Position numbers and translations under genes: made by a program
Notes under the pieces: model-generated
Seen by the model: only the letters and a program-made list of their open reading frames with translations
Told to the model about the DNA's origin: nothing
Database searches by the model: none
Part shown: positions 50,867-59,948 of the stretch, one piece after another
How the letters are laid out: every line of letters starts with the position of its first letter
How positions within the stretch are numbered: the first letter of the stretch is position 1
Assembly (NCBI RefSeq): GCF_044359855.1
Contig: NZ_CP132291.1
Coordinates: 2,294,001-2,358,000 of the forward strand
DNA: 64,000 nt
Source: Rummeliibacillus pycnus_A
GTDB taxonomy: Bacteria; Bacillota; Bacilli; Bacillales_A; Planococcaceae
Direction of reading: 5' to 3'

Positions 50867-52234
50867 TTAATCTTTATTTGGTGAAACAAGTGCATAGCGT
50901 TCCCATTTACGACTCTTCCATCTAAAGAAAACTAAAATCGCACGACACCATTCGTCAGCAGCTATTGCAAGCCAAATTCCTACTAAACCTAAATGAAGAT
51001 GGAATACTAATAAGTATCCCAGTGTTAAGCTCATACAAACCATTGAGAAGAAACCTATAATGACTGGATATCTCGCATCACCAGCCGCTCTTAATGTATT
51101 AATAATCGTAATATTAAACGTTCTGCCTGTTTCCAGTAAAATACTCAATAGCAATACAGATGCACCGATTTTAATAACTTCCGGGTTATCTGTGAATATC
51201 CGCATAAGCGGATAACGGAAGATCATCACGAGCGCTACCATCAAAAGTGTAAAAGAGATTGCCCACTTCACACTAATCCATAGTTGATTGTAAGCATCAT
51301 CTTTGCGATTTGCTCCAACATACCGCCCCACTATTATTGCCGTTCCAGATCCAATGGCCATTGCAAATAAATACGTAAACATTGAAATATTATAAGCGTA
51401 TTGGCGAGCAGCTAAAGCTTCTGAACCTAAAAAAGTAACATAATATAAAAATGTAATTTGACAACCTTGATAAAGTACTTGCTCAAGAGCTGATGGTACA
51501 CCAATAGCTAATATCTTCTTAATATATTCCTTTGGCAATGCTAGATAATATTTGAAATCTATTCTAAATTCTAATGCCCGGTATAATAGCCAGAAGAATA
51601 CAACAAGTGCAATAGCACGACTAACAACAGACGAAATGGCGGCACCTTGTACACCTAACTCTGGAAACCCGAATTTACCAAATATCAAAATATAGTTTCC
51701 GACAATATGTAATACATTCATCGCAACAGACACATACATTGTTTGTCTGGTCCAGCCATGAACACGTACAATCGCTGCCGTTGCATTGATCAACGCTTGA
51801 AGGAATATTCCTCCCCCAATTATGGATAAATAATGATCTGCATAATTAAGTACATTACCATGCAAATTCATCGCTATCATCATTTGCTTAGAGAAAAATA
51901 CAAAAAGTGAACTTAAAACAACACCAATTGCCAGATTCATTGTAATGGCAACCGCTGCAATCTTAGGGACCTCTTCATAGCGCTTTGAGCCTAGATATTG
52001 TGCTACAACAATAGAAGCACCGTTACCTATTACTTCTAAGATTAAAATAGTTATTTGAATAAATTGATTAGCTGCACCTACACCTGCTACTGAATCATCA
52101 GCTAATGCACTAAGCATAAAAGTATCTGCTACACCCATCAACGTAAATAAAAACACTTCTAAGAAAATTGGCCATGTTAAATGGAATAAGCTTAACTTTT
52201 CCTTCAACTGTTTTTCTTTCATCACTTCTTCCAC
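50867..52234 (-). CDS. MATE family efflux transporter
   Basis: A 455-residue, 12-helix MATE (NorM/DinF-type) exporter with two homologous halves; the first opens LTWPIFLEVFLFTLMGVADT and the second AIGVPSALEQVLYQGCQITF. Uses a Na+ or H+ gradient to expel drugs or metabolites. Start GTG 52234 is chosen because AAAGGTG lies 5 bases upstream; TTG six codons earlier and ATG four codons later are alternatives. A weak cre-like palindrome (TGAAAGCGCTTTGC, 52395-52408) sits upstream, but 2 of 14 positions deviate. Monocistronic. Confidence 0.88.
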   Translation of the reverse strand: MEEVMKEKQLKEKLSLFHLTWPIFLEVFLFTLMGVADTFMLSALADDSVAGVGAANQFIQITILILEVIGNGASIVVAQYLGSKRYEEVPKIAAVAITMNLAIGVVLSSLFVFFSKQMMIAMNLHGNVLNYADHYLSIIGGGIFLQALINATAAIVRVHGWTRQTMYVSVAMNVLHIVGNYILIFGKFGFPELGVQGAAISSVVSRAIALVVFFWLLYRALEFRIDFKYYLALPKEYIKKILAIGVPSALEQVLYQGCQITFLYYVTFLGSEALAARQYAYNISMFTYLFAMAIGSGTAIIVGRYVGANRKDDAYNQLWISVKWAISFTLLMVALVMIFRYPLMRIFTDNPEVIKIGASVLLLSILLETGRTFNITIINTLRAAGDARYPVIIGFFSMVCMSLTLGYLLVFHLHLGLVGIWLAIAADEWCRAILVFFRWKSRKWERYALVSPNKD

Positions 52235-52318
52235 TTCATCACCTTTCTTCAACTTTCAAATTTTTGAAACAAATTGTATACTATCACATCATAAACACCC
52301 ACGCTATCGTTTAAGAAA

Positions 52319-52347
52319 AAAAAATCCGCCGATTCCTCGGCGAATTT
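52319..52347 (-). terminator. Intrinsic terminator of menA
   Basis: AATCCGCCGA-TTCC-TCGGCGAATT stem with a long A run (T run in the minus-strand transcript), about 75 bases past the MenA stop. Confidence 0.9.
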
Positions 52348-52423
52348 GAAGTAAAAACAAGTATATTTCCCTCGTTCTTTTTGCCCTGTCTATATGAAAG
52401 CGCTTTGCGAAGATTAATGTAAT

Positions 52424-53353
52424 TTAAGAGAAAAAATAACCTAATAATAAGCCTACTGATAAAAGTAAACCATAGAAAGTATTGGTCATTGCAGTAGATT
52501 TCATAGCAAGTCCCAATTTAGCTGGTTCTTTTTCTCCTTCTTTAAAACTTTTAATAGCTGTTATTGGTTTTGGGATACTAATAAGTACTACTAAAAGCCA
52601 AGGGCTCACAATGCCCATCACAATCAAAATAATCATCCATACATATGCTACAACGAACCATAATCCTAACATATTAATCGCTTTGTCACGACCAAGAAGA
52701 ATTGCTAATGTCTTTCGACCACCAATAGTATCTTCTTTAATATCGCGAATATTATTAGACATATTAATGCCACCAACTAATATTCCTACAGGTATTGATA
52801 CAAGAAGACTAGTTGTACTGATGCTTCCAGCTTGTATAAAATAAGAAATCAAGACAAAGGCAAATCCCATGCTAAGCCCCGCAAATAACTCACCAAAAGG
52901 TGTATAGGCAATAGGGAATGGGCCACCAGTGTACAAATAGCCAACCGCCATACCAGCAGCACCAATTGCTACAAGCCACCAACTACTACTCATACAAATA
53001 TAAACGCCCAATACAACAGCGATTGCATATAATAATAATGCAAAGTTTAATACGGTTTGAGGTTTTGTACCATGGCGCACTAAAGCTCCACCAATCCCAA
53101 CAGATTCTGCTGTATCTAAACCACGTTTAAAATCGTAGTATTCGTTAAATAAATTCGTTGCAATTTGAAGACATAAACAGCATACAAGCATTGCTATAAA
53201 TAATAACCAGTCAATTTGAACATCGAACATCGCTAGGACTGTTCCTAAAATAACTGGAGAAAATGTTGCAGTTAACGTATGCGGACGTGTTAATTGCCAC
53301 ATAAGCTTCGCAGTACTAATCTCTTCAATTTGTTGATTACGATTGTTACTCAT
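52424..53353 (-). CDS. menA: 1,4-dihydroxy-2-naphthoate polyprenyltransferase
   Basis: A 309-residue UbiA-family prenyltransferase with about nine membrane helices. The first Asp-rich motif is NLFNEYYDFKRGLDT and the second NNIRDIKEDTIGGRKTLAIL; these bind Mg2+ and the polyprenyl diphosphate. MenA joins the isoprenoid tail to DHNA in menaquinone synthesis at the membrane. Other men genes are not in the window; menA is also separate in B. subtilis. Divergent from the asparagine synthase gene with a 247-bp gap. Confidence 0.93.
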   Translation of the reverse strand: MSNNRNQQIEEISTAKLMWQLTRPHTLTATFSPVILGTVLAMFDVQIDWLLFIAMLVCCLCLQIATNLFNEYYDFKRGLDTAESVGIGGALVRHGTKPQTVLNFALLLYAIAVVLGVYICMSSSWWLVAIGAAGMAVGYLYTGGPFPIAYTPFGELFAGLSMGFAFVLISYFIQAGSISTTSLLVSIPVGILVGGINMSNNIRDIKEDTIGGRKTLAILLGRDKAINMLGLWFVVAYVWMIILIVMGIVSPWLLVVLISIPKPITAIKSFKEGEKEPAKLGLAMKSTAMTNTFYGLLLSVGLLLGYFFS

Positions 53354-53600
53354 AATCTACTTCCTTTCAATCTTTATATACAACTATTCTATCTTACCCG
53401 ATTTTTTTCTTCCGTGCCAAAAGAGAATTCTTTGAAATGCTATTTAAGCTGAATGTAATCCTTTTAAAGAAACACCTTAAAATTTGAAAGCCCTTGCATT
53501 TCGTTGCCATAATTTTTTTAATCTCCATTTAATTTTTATGCTATTTTTCCGTTACTTTTACATATAATGCAAAGTGACAAATTGATAAGGATGTGAGAAT

Positions 53601-55439
53601 ATGTGTGGAATTACAGGCTGGTGTGACTTTAAAAAAGATTTATCATCCCAATTGTCCTTATTACATACGATGACGAAAACACTCCAGCAACGTGGCCCAG
53701 ATGCAGAGGGGATTTGGTGTAACGGTCCAATTGGCTTTGGTCATCAGCGTCTAGCAATTATTGACCTTGAAGGTGGCAAACAACCAATGAGCTATGAAAA
53801 GAAAGGGCGCTATTACACAATTACTTATAATGGAGAACTATACAACACAGACGAATTACGAAAGGAATTACAACAACGAGGATATCATTTCTATACAACA
53901 TCAGATACCGAAGTTTTGCTCGTTTCCTATATAGAGTGGCGTGAACAATGCGTTGAAAAGCTTAATGGTATTTTCGCCTTTGGTATTTGGGATTCTGCTG
54001 AAAAGAGTTTACTACTTGTCCGTGATCGCCTAGGTGTAAAGCCTTTATATTATAGTACTCAGAATAACCAATTACTTTTTGCCTCAGAAATAAAAGCAAT
54101 ACTTGCTCATCCAGATGTCTCCGCAACTGTAGGCCACGAAGGATTAGCTGAACTCTTTGGATTAGGACCTTCCCATACGCCTGGCAAAACAATTTATAAA
54201 CATATTCAAGAACTTCGCCCAGGACACCTCTTAAAATACGACTTAAACGGTCTGAAAATAAGCCGTTATTGGAATGTAAAAAGTAAAACACACGAAGATT
54301 CCTTTGACGATACCGTTACAAATGTTCGAGACTTAGTCGTAGATGCTGTGGAACGACAGCTCGTATCAGATGTGCCAGTTTGTACATTATTGTCAGGTGG
54401 GCTGGATTCTAGCATTATTACAGCTATTGCTGCAAACAAATTTGCAAATACTGATCATTTCCCTCTCCATACTTACTCCATCAATTATGAAAACAACGCA
54501 CAATTCTTCAAAGCGAATGATTTTCAACGATCAGACGATACTTTCTGGATTAATGAAATGTCGCAAACTTTCCACACCGTACACCACTCAGAAGTTATTC
54601 TACAAGAAACACTCATAAAAGAATTGAGAGAATCTGTATACGCAAAAGATATGCCTGGAATGGCGGATATTGACTCTTCCTTATTGTGGTTTAGTAAACA
54701 AATAAAAGATAAGTTTAAAGTAAGTTTATCAGGCGAATGTGCAGATGAAATTTTCGGCGGATATCCATGGTTTTATGCAAATGAAGCAGACGGATTCCCA
54801 TGGATCCGGTCTACAAAAGAACGTATTAACTTACTTCGTACAGAATGGCAACAAAAAATAAATATAGAGGACTATGTTCGAGAAGCATATGAAGTGTCCT
54901 CTAAAGAAACACCAATGTTGGATGGCGAATCACTTGAAGATGCAAAAAGAAGAGAACTATTTTATTTAAACATAACGTGGTTTATGACGACATTACTCGA
55001 CCGCAAAGATCGCACAACAATGCGTACAGGTCTTGAAGTACGTGTACCTTTCGCTGATCATCGCCTTGTCGAATATGTGTGGAACATTCCCTGGGAAATT
55101 AAAAATACGGGAAATATGGAGAAAGGTATTTTACGTAAAGCTATGGAAGATTTATTACCAAAAGAAGTACTTTACCGAAAAAAGAATCCATATCCTAAAA
55201 CGCATAATCCTGCCTATACAGATGGAGTCGGAAAATGGCTGTCATCAATCTTACAAAATAAAAACTCTGTACTTCTCGAGTTCTTTAACAAAGAACAACT
55301 CGATTCCCTGATTGATTCTGGAGGTTCATCCTTTACTGCCCCTTGGTTCGGTCAACTAATGACAGGACCTCAATTACTCGCCTATCTAATTCAGACCCAT
55401 ATTTGGTTTGAAGACTACAACATCAATTTAACTAATTGA
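53601..55439 (+). CDS. asnB: Asparagine synthase, glutamine-hydrolysing
   Basis: A 612-residue enzyme: N-terminal class II glutamine amidotransferase domain with nucleophile Cys2 (MCGITGWCDF) and RGPDAEG, then the synthetase domain with ATP pyrophosphatase loop LLSGGLDSS and SGECADEIFGGYPW. Converts aspartate, glutamine and ATP to asparagine. Its length (612) is close to B. subtilis AsnO (YisO, 614) rather than AsnB (632) or AsnH, so it may be the sporulation-linked type; symbol given for the reaction class. Ribosome site AAGGATGTGAG. Confidence 0.93.
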   Translation: MCGITGWCDFKKDLSSQLSLLHTMTKTLQQRGPDAEGIWCNGPIGFGHQRLAIIDLEGGKQPMSYEKKGRYYTITYNGELYNTDELRKELQQRGYHFYTTSDTEVLLVSYIEWREQCVEKLNGIFAFGIWDSAEKSLLLVRDRLGVKPLYYSTQNNQLLFASEIKAILAHPDVSATVGHEGLAELFGLGPSHTPGKTIYKHIQELRPGHLLKYDLNGLKISRYWNVKSKTHEDSFDDTVTNVRDLVVDAVERQLVSDVPVCTLLSGGLDSSIITAIAANKFANTDHFPLHTYSINYENNAQFFKANDFQRSDDTFWINEMSQTFHTVHHSEVILQETLIKELRESVYAKDMPGMADIDSSLLWFSKQIKDKFKVSLSGECADEIFGGYPWFYANEADGFPWIRSTKERINLLRTEWQQKINIEDYVREAYEVSSKETPMLDGESLEDAKRRELFYLNITWFMTTLLDRKDRTTMRTGLEVRVPFADHRLVEYVWNIPWEIKNTGNMEKGILRKAMEDLLPKEVLYRKKNPYPKTHNPAYTDGVGKWLSSILQNKNSVLLEFFNKEQLDSLIDSGGSSFTAPWFGQLMTGPQLLAYLIQTHIWFEDYNINLTN

Positions 55440-55515
55440 CTTTTTGTAAACGAAATTATATTATGTTTATAAATACACGAACAAATATAAAAAAGTTTAT
55501 AAAAGGTGATGGAAA

Positions 55516-56271
55516 ATGAAGAGCACAGAACTATTTGAACATGCTTCTATTCAAGAACTTAAAAAAGGATATTTGGAAGATGAACACTGCTATACTTGCA
55601 TACTTTGCAATAAAAACATAGAAAAAGGGATCATCTATCCTTACAACAATCAATTATTTGAAGCAAAAAAAATGATGCAAACACACATTAATGACGAACA
55701 CAAATCTGTTTTTGATTATCTTATCGGGTTAAATAAGAAGATGACCGGTTTAACAGAACATCAAAGTAACTTACTCCGTCTTTTCTATGCTGGTAAAACA
55801 GATAGTGAAATACAAAAAGAACTTGAAATCGGTAGTGCATCCACCATTCGACAACATCGCTTTGCATTAAAGGAAAAAGAGCGACAAGCAAAGACCTTTT
55901 TAGCCATGATGGAATTATTAAAAGAAAAAGATACCCTAACTCCTGAATTTGTACCTATTCACTCAACTGCAACAATGGTCGACGATCGATACAATATCAC
56001 CAATGATGAACAACAAGAACTTATTGCAAAATATTTTCCAAACGGTACGAATGCGCATATTTTAAGATTTCCTAAAAAAGAAAAACATAAAATTGTAATA
56101 CTACGTGAAATTGTTAAGCATTTTCCAGAAGATAAAACTTTCACAGAAAAAGAATTGAACGCCATCTTAAAAACATACGATGAAGATTACGTTCTCATTC
56201 GCCGTTGCCTAATCGAATACGGATTTATGGATCGCAAAGAAGATGGTAGTGCATATTGGATTAAAAAATGA
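55516..56271 (+). CDS. DUF2087-domain protein with CxxC N-terminus and HTH-like centre
   Basis: A 251-residue protein. The N-terminal part has a zinc-ribbon-like CYTCILC followed by THINDEHKS. A central LuxR-like HTH is seen at about 75-115 (LTEHQSNLLRLFYAGKTDSE, then IQKELEIGSASTIRQHRFAL). The DUF2087 domain lies at about 165-250 (YFPNGTNAHILRFPKKEKHK, IVKHFPEDKTFTEKELNAIL, LIRRCLIEYGFMDRKEDGSA). DUF2087 occurs in transcription-factor-like proteins. Only 18 bases separate it from the GIY-YIG gene, a pair likely to be co-expressed. Ribosome site AAAGGTGATGG. Confidence 0.8.
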   Translation: MKSTELFEHASIQELKKGYLEDEHCYTCILCNKNIEKGIIYPYNNQLFEAKKMMQTHINDEHKSVFDYLIGLNKKMTGLTEHQSNLLRLFYAGKTDSEIQKELEIGSASTIRQHRFALKEKERQAKTFLAMMELLKEKDTLTPEFVPIHSTATMVDDRYNITNDEQQELIAKYFPNGTNAHILRFPKKEKHKIVILREIVKHFPEDKTFTEKELNAILKTYDEDYVLIRRCLIEYGFMDRKEDGSAYWIKK

Positions 56272-56289
56272 AGAAAGTAGGTTTATACT

Positions 56290-56631
56290 ATGGATCAAAA
56301 AAAAGAACTGAAAGAACAATACAAAGAAATCCCTATTCAATCGGGCGTCTTTAAAATTACAAATAATGAAAATGGTAAAGTATATATTGGTAGTTTTAAT
56401 AATTTAAAACGTTTAAACGGGTTAAAATTTATGCTAATGACGAATACCTGTTTAAATCCATTATTACAAAACGAATGGAATGAATTTGGTTCCGATGCCT
56501 TCACTATTGAAACTGTCGAAATGTTAAAGAAACCCGAAGAAGGTTACTTTGACGAGAAAAGGGAACTGGAAAAACTTGAACAAAAGTGGATTGAACAGCT
56601 TCAACCATTTGGAGACAAAGGTTACAATTAA
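56290..56631 (+). CDS. GIY-YIG-like nuclease family protein
   Basis: A 113-residue protein with a GIY-YIG-type fold start: GVFKITNNENGKVYIGSFNN (GVF and YIG stand for GIY and YIG). The catalytic Arg region is replaced by NLKRLNGLKF, and a final Gly-Tyr-Asn ends the protein (DKGYN, the usual C-terminal end of this small family). Encoded 18 bases after the DUF2087 protein. Enzymatic activity is doubtful, since a Phe replaces the first catalytic Tyr. Related to GIY-YIG endonucleases of mobile introns and repair, but it stands alone here with no intron. Confidence 0.72.
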   Translation: MDQKKELKEQYKEIPIQSGVFKITNNENGKVYIGSFNNLKRLNGLKFMLMTNTCLNPLLQNEWNEFGSDAFTIETVEMLKKPEEGYFDEKRELEKLEQKWIEQLQPFGDKGYN

Positions 56632-56683
56632 TTTATTGAAACGTATTAATTTATTTGTTACGATAAAGACAACTAAATAGCGA

Positions 56684-56817
56684 CAATGATTTCTAGGGTT
56701 CCGCAATTAATACTTGGTCTGGTCCGAGAGAAATCACATAGCCTTGTTGCTATGCCACGGAAGGACAAAAGCCTGGGAGATGACTGGTTAATTCAGTAAT
56801 CTCTTAGGCTTTTTCTA
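56684..56817 (+). ncRNA. Guanidine-I riboswitch (ykkC class) with terminator
   Basis: The conserved blocks appear in order: CTAGGGTTCCG (56693-56703), CTGGTCCGAGAG (56719-56730), an ACATAGCCTTGTTGCTATGCC helix, CCACGGAAGGACAAAAGCC (56755-56773), then GGGAGA. A terminator (AAGCCTGGGAGAT / ATCTCTTAGGCTT plus Ts, 56769-56816) overlaps the last aptamer strand. Guanidinium binding should prevent terminator formation and switch on the SMR genes, as known for ykkC RNAs. Confidence 0.95.
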
Positions 56818-56836
56818 TGTAGAAAGGATGATATTC

Positions 56837-57175
56837 ATGAACAAACATTGGATCATTGTATTACTAGCAGTTTTATTTGAAATAATGTGGGTCGTTGGTT
56901 TGAAACATTCACATAGTATTTTAGCTTGGAGCGGTACAGCATTTGCTGTTGTCTTTACTTTCTATCTATTATTACTTGCAGGACGTTTTCTACCAGTCGG
57001 AACAGTATATACCGTTTTTACCGGATTGGGGACTGCAGGTACAGTCATAGTCGATGTTCTCTTTTTCGGTGAGTCACTAAGTATAGCTAAAGTTTTGCTA
57101 TTATCTCTATTATTAGTTGGTGTTATTGGGTTAAAAACAGTCACTACGCATGAAACAAAGGAAGGTGCTGCATAA
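56837..57175 (+). CDS. ykkC: SMR guanidinium exporter subunit YkkC/GdnC
   Basis: A 112-residue, four-helix small multidrug resistance protein: WIIVLLAVLFEIMWVVGLKH with the essential membrane Glu in helix 1 and GLGTAGTVIVDVLFFGESLS in helix 3-4. Under a guanidine-I riboswitch and followed by a second SMR gene overlapping by 1 base, the layout of B. subtilis ykkCD, which forms a paired guanidinium/H+ antiporter. ATG 56837 has AAAGGATG upstream, while the ATG three codons earlier is inside it. Confidence 0.93.
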   Translation: MNKHWIIVLLAVLFEIMWVVGLKHSHSILAWSGTAFAVVFTFYLLLLAGRFLPVGTVYTVFTGLGTAGTVIVDVLFFGESLSIAKVLLLSLLLVGVIGLKTVTTHETKEGAA

Positions 57176-57489
57176 TGGCTTGGGTTGCAATCATTTTAGC
57201 TGGATTCTGTGAAGTTTTTGGAGTAGCGATGATGAATCGCTGGCAGGAAGAAAAAAAAATCTCGATCATACTGTTCTTAATTCTTGGTTTTGCATTAAGC
57301 CTTGCATTGCTGTCATATGCTATGAATTCAGTTCCAATGAGTACTGCATATGCTGTTTGGACTGGTATAGGGGCTTCAGGCGGGGCTTTAATCGGCATGA
57401 TCTTCTTTGGTGAATCAAAAGATTGGAAGCGAATTTTATTTATCTTAATGATTTTAATTTCTGCAATAGGCCTAAAACTTTTGTCTTAG
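57175..57489 (+). CDS. ykkD: SMR guanidinium exporter subunit YkkD/GdnD
   Basis: A 104-residue, four-helix SMR protein: WVAIILAGFCEVFGVAMMNR with the essential Glu, then PMSTAYAVWTGIGASGGALI and GMIFFGESKDWKR. It is the second half of the heterodimer with YkkC; ATG overlaps the YkkC stop (TAATG). Lengths (112 and 104) match the B. subtilis pair. Exports guanidinium in exchange for protons. Confidence 0.93.
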   Translation: MAWVAIILAGFCEVFGVAMMNRWQEEKKISIILFLILGFALSLALLSYAMNSVPMSTAYAVWTGIGASGGALIGMIFFGESKDWKRILFILMILISAIGLKLLS

Positions 57490-57559
57490 TGTATAACAAT
57501 TTATTGTCATTTATATATGTCTATGATAACGTTAAGAAAAAACTTCGGAGGTATTCTGA

Positions 57560-58096
57560 ATGAAGTCTTTGTGTAAGATTTTATTAACTTTAGCCATTGC
57601 TATCAGCTTTAACCTTTCTAGTGCATTTCCTATAAGTGCAAAAACAATAAATTACACTAAAAGTACCAACAAAACGTACACATTCAAGAGCGGAAATAAT
57701 ACGATTATTTACAAATATTCATCTAAAGATCAATACGGACAGTATTGGAATATAACCCAAAAAAGGGGTTCAAAAGTTACTGAGAAATATCAACTTGTTG
57801 AAAATCAACGTTCTGATATTTATTATGAAGGTTATCCAGAATCTGATGTAGGATTTTTCCTACCTTTACCTATTAAGGTCGGGAAAAAGTGGGATAACGG
57901 CATGATGGGTTCGAAAGATATTTGGGAAGTCAAATCCAAAACAAAAACGATAAAAGTTAAAGCTGGCACATTTAAAAAGGTTTTACACATTTATAGTAGC
58001 ACTTATAAAACAAGCTATTATATGGCTCCAAATGCAGGCATCATTAAAACCATAGTTAAAGGGAAGACAACTTACGAACTTATATCTAAAAAATAA
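57560..58096 (+). CDS. Secreted protein of unknown function
   Basis: A 178-residue protein with a signal peptide (basic start, hydrophobic to about residue 22, ISAKT-type cleavage near 28). The mature part is rich in Lys, Ser, Tyr and Thr and predicted all-beta. The end FKKVLHIYSSTYKTSYYMAP then NAGIIKTI resembles the 'thick strand - YYAPxxGxVK' end found in many Firmicutes lipoprotein-like secreted proteins; no cysteine for lipidation is present. Ribosome site GGAGGT. Alone, with its own terminator. Confidence 0.7.
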   Translation: MKSLCKILLTLAIAISFNLSSAFPISAKTINYTKSTNKTYTFKSGNNTIIYKYSSKDQYGQYWNITQKRGSKVTEKYQLVENQRSDIYYEGYPESDVGFFLPLPIKVGKKWDNGMMGSKDIWEVKSKTKTIKVKAGTFKKVLHIYSSTYKTSYYMAPNAGIIKTIVKGKTTYELISKK

Positions 58097-58150
58097 AGTG
58101 AAATTCACTCTGCTGAAGTTTTACTGTCCGTTTATACGCGGAAAACACCT

Positions 58151-58182
58151 CAGGATCTGATTTAAAATCAGATCCCTTTTTA
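58151..58182 (+). terminator. Intrinsic terminator of the secreted protein gene
   Basis: GGATCTGATTT-AAAATCAGATCC stem (perfect) with CTTTTT, 55 bases past the stop. Confidence 0.9.
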
Positions 58183-58301
58183 TATTTACAACTCTACTTT
58201 CAGTGTTTTTTCATATATAATATGCAATGAAGTAATCTAAATTTTCTTATGATTCTAGTAATAAAAATAGTATAGACTGAAAATGAGAGAGGAAGATATA
58301 A

Positions 58302-58739
58302 GTGAACGTTTTTGAAATTACAACACAAGAAGATTTACAAAGAGAATTTGATATTCGTATGAAAGTTTTTGTAGAAGAACAAAAGGTTCCTAAAGAGGAA
58401 GAAATTGATGCTTATGACCATCTTGATGGAGAATGCTATCACTACCTCGTAACTACTGATGACAACAAAGCAATCGGTACTGGTCGAGTACGATTAGTTG
58501 ATGGTGTTGGTAAACTACAACGTGTAGCTGTATTAGAAGAATATCGTTCATATGGCATTGGCCGAATCATCATACAAGCCTTAGAAGACAAAGCAAAAGA
58601 ACTTGGCGCGCCTAAGGTAAAGTTAGATGGTCAATTACAAGCAAAAGGCTTTTACGAGAAATTAGGCTACGAAGTGAAATCTGATATTTTCCTAGACGCT
58701 GGTATTGAGCATGTACTAATGGTTAAAACATTCGCATAA
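58302..58739 (+). CDS. GNAT family acetyltransferase (ElaA/YjcF-like)
   Basis: A 145-residue GNAT enzyme: the first strand and helix (LQREFDIRMKVFVEEQKVPK) match ElaA/YjcF, and the acetyl-CoA loop is QRVAVLEEYRSYGIGRIIIQ (motif A, RxxGxG-like). Transfers acetyl from acetyl-CoA to an unknown amine. GTG start with GAGAGGAAG upstream. It is intact, unlike the GNAT remnant at 39526-39732, and is not a close copy of it by eye. Monocistronic with terminator. Confidence 0.88.
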   Translation: MNVFEITTQEDLQREFDIRMKVFVEEQKVPKEEEIDAYDHLDGECYHYLVTTDDNKAIGTGRVRLVDGVGKLQRVAVLEEYRSYGIGRIIIQALEDKAKELGAPKVKLDGQLQAKGFYEKLGYEVKSDIFLDAGIEHVLMVKTFA

Positions 58740-58796
58740 GTGAAACTTCCATCAGTGGTGGGGATCTTACGCCCGTTATTGCGGGATAAGCAAATA

Positions 58797-58827
58797 GGCA
58801 CTCAAAATTATATTGAGTGCCCTTTTT
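58797..58827 (+). terminator. Intrinsic terminator of GNAT gene
   Basis: GGCACTCAA / TTGAGTGCC perfect 9-bp stem with a 7-base loop and CTTTTT, shared with the end of the convergent EamA gene. Confidence 0.9.
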
Positions 58828-59698
58828 AATCTGTTGCTGTTTTACTTGGCTTCACTAAAGTATAAATTATACCACCGAATATTAGCACAATACCAAGTGA
58901 TTGCAACATTGTTGGTCTGAAATCTAAAATCAAAATATCAAGTAAAATTGCAACAACCGGATCCATAAATACTAATGCTGAAACAATAATTGTAGGTAAA
59001 CTACGGAGACTATCAAAGAATAAATAATATACAAAACCTGTATGTATCAAGCCCGTCCCCAAAATATAAAACCAATTCCATCCCGTTAAACCGTGAAAAA
59101 CACCAAAACTCATAAATGGTAATAGCATTACAATCCCAACAGTTGTCTGAATAAAGGTCAATGCATAAGCACTTAACTGCGTGATTCCTTTTCCAACAAA
59201 CATTGTCATCGCATAGCAAATTGCCGAAAGCATAGCCCAAACAAAACCAGAATTAAACAACGCCGATAATGATGTGAATTGCTCCATTCCGATAATCAGT
59301 ACACTTCCTAAAAAACAGATAATTACTGCTAGTATAGAGGTTACTGTCATTTTTTCCTTTAAAAACAAACTACCTAAAATCAGTACAAAAATAGGAGCTA
59401 AATTATAAATTGAAATTGCCACAGAGATCGACATTTCATCAAATGCTTTAAATAAAAATACCCAGTTTAAAACTAAAAATACTCCACAGATAATAGTTTG
59501 TACCACTTCTTTACGTGACCACTTCTCTTCCTTATAGCTACCTGAAAAAAACCACAAGCCACCAAGAATAAGAGTTGCACATATACAACGTATGAAAACA
59601 AGTTCTTCTGCAGGAATTCCGGTATTAACCGTAAAAAACCCAATTGATCCGAAGATAGCCATTGCTAGCGTCATCTTCAACATCGCTGCTATATTCAA
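58826..59698 (-). CDS. DMT/EamA family transporter
   Basis: A 290-residue drug/metabolite transporter with ten membrane helices from two EamA repeats (first 4-130, second about 145-280). Typical FRCICATLILGGLWFFSG and repeated 'PIFVLILGSLFLKEK / PVVAILLDILILDF' ends. Exports metabolites, often amino acids; substrate unknown. TTG 59698 with GGGGGAT upstream; an ATG five codons later is possible. Confidence 0.87.
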   Translation of the reverse strand: MNIAAMLKMTLAMAIFGSIGFFTVNTGIPAEELVFIRCICATLILGGLWFFSGSYKEEKWSRKEVVQTIICGVFLVLNWVFLFKAFDEMSISVAISIYNLAPIFVLILGSLFLKEKMTVTSILAVIICFLGSVLIIGMEQFTSLSALFNSGFVWAMLSAICYAMTMFVGKGITQLSAYALTFIQTTVGIVMLLPFMSFGVFHGLTGWNWFYILGTGLIHTGFVYYLFFDSLRSLPTIIVSALVFMDPVVAILLDILILDFRPTMLQSLGIVLIFGGIIYTLVKPSKTATD

Positions 59699-59840
59699 CT
59701 TTAAAATCCCCCACTTTACATAATTTTAATTATTTTCTAAATTATTAAATAATCATAACATCTTTTATGCTTTTATCCATCTAAATTTTTTGCATTCTAC
59801 TAAGAGCACATATATAAACCATTATTTCAATCGACTTAAA

Positions 59841-59894
59841 AAGAAGAAACGTAACGACCAAGTTGAATAAAAACTTAGGCATCACGTTTCTTCT
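59841..59894 (-). terminator. Intrinsic terminator of the DHA2 exporter gene
   Basis: AAGAAGAAACGT...ACGTTTCTTCT stem with long inner partly paired loop, then Ts on the minus strand, 55 bases past the stop. Confidence 0.8.
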
Positions 59895-59948
59895 AATTTA
59901 CCTGAAAATGGATTTCAAAAAAAGAATAACTTACTCATTCTTTGGAAC

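Noticed and set aside
52395..52408. cre-like palindrome TGAAAGCGCTTTGC upstream of the MATE gene
   Set aside because: Two mismatches in the conserved right end; not strong enough to list as an operator.
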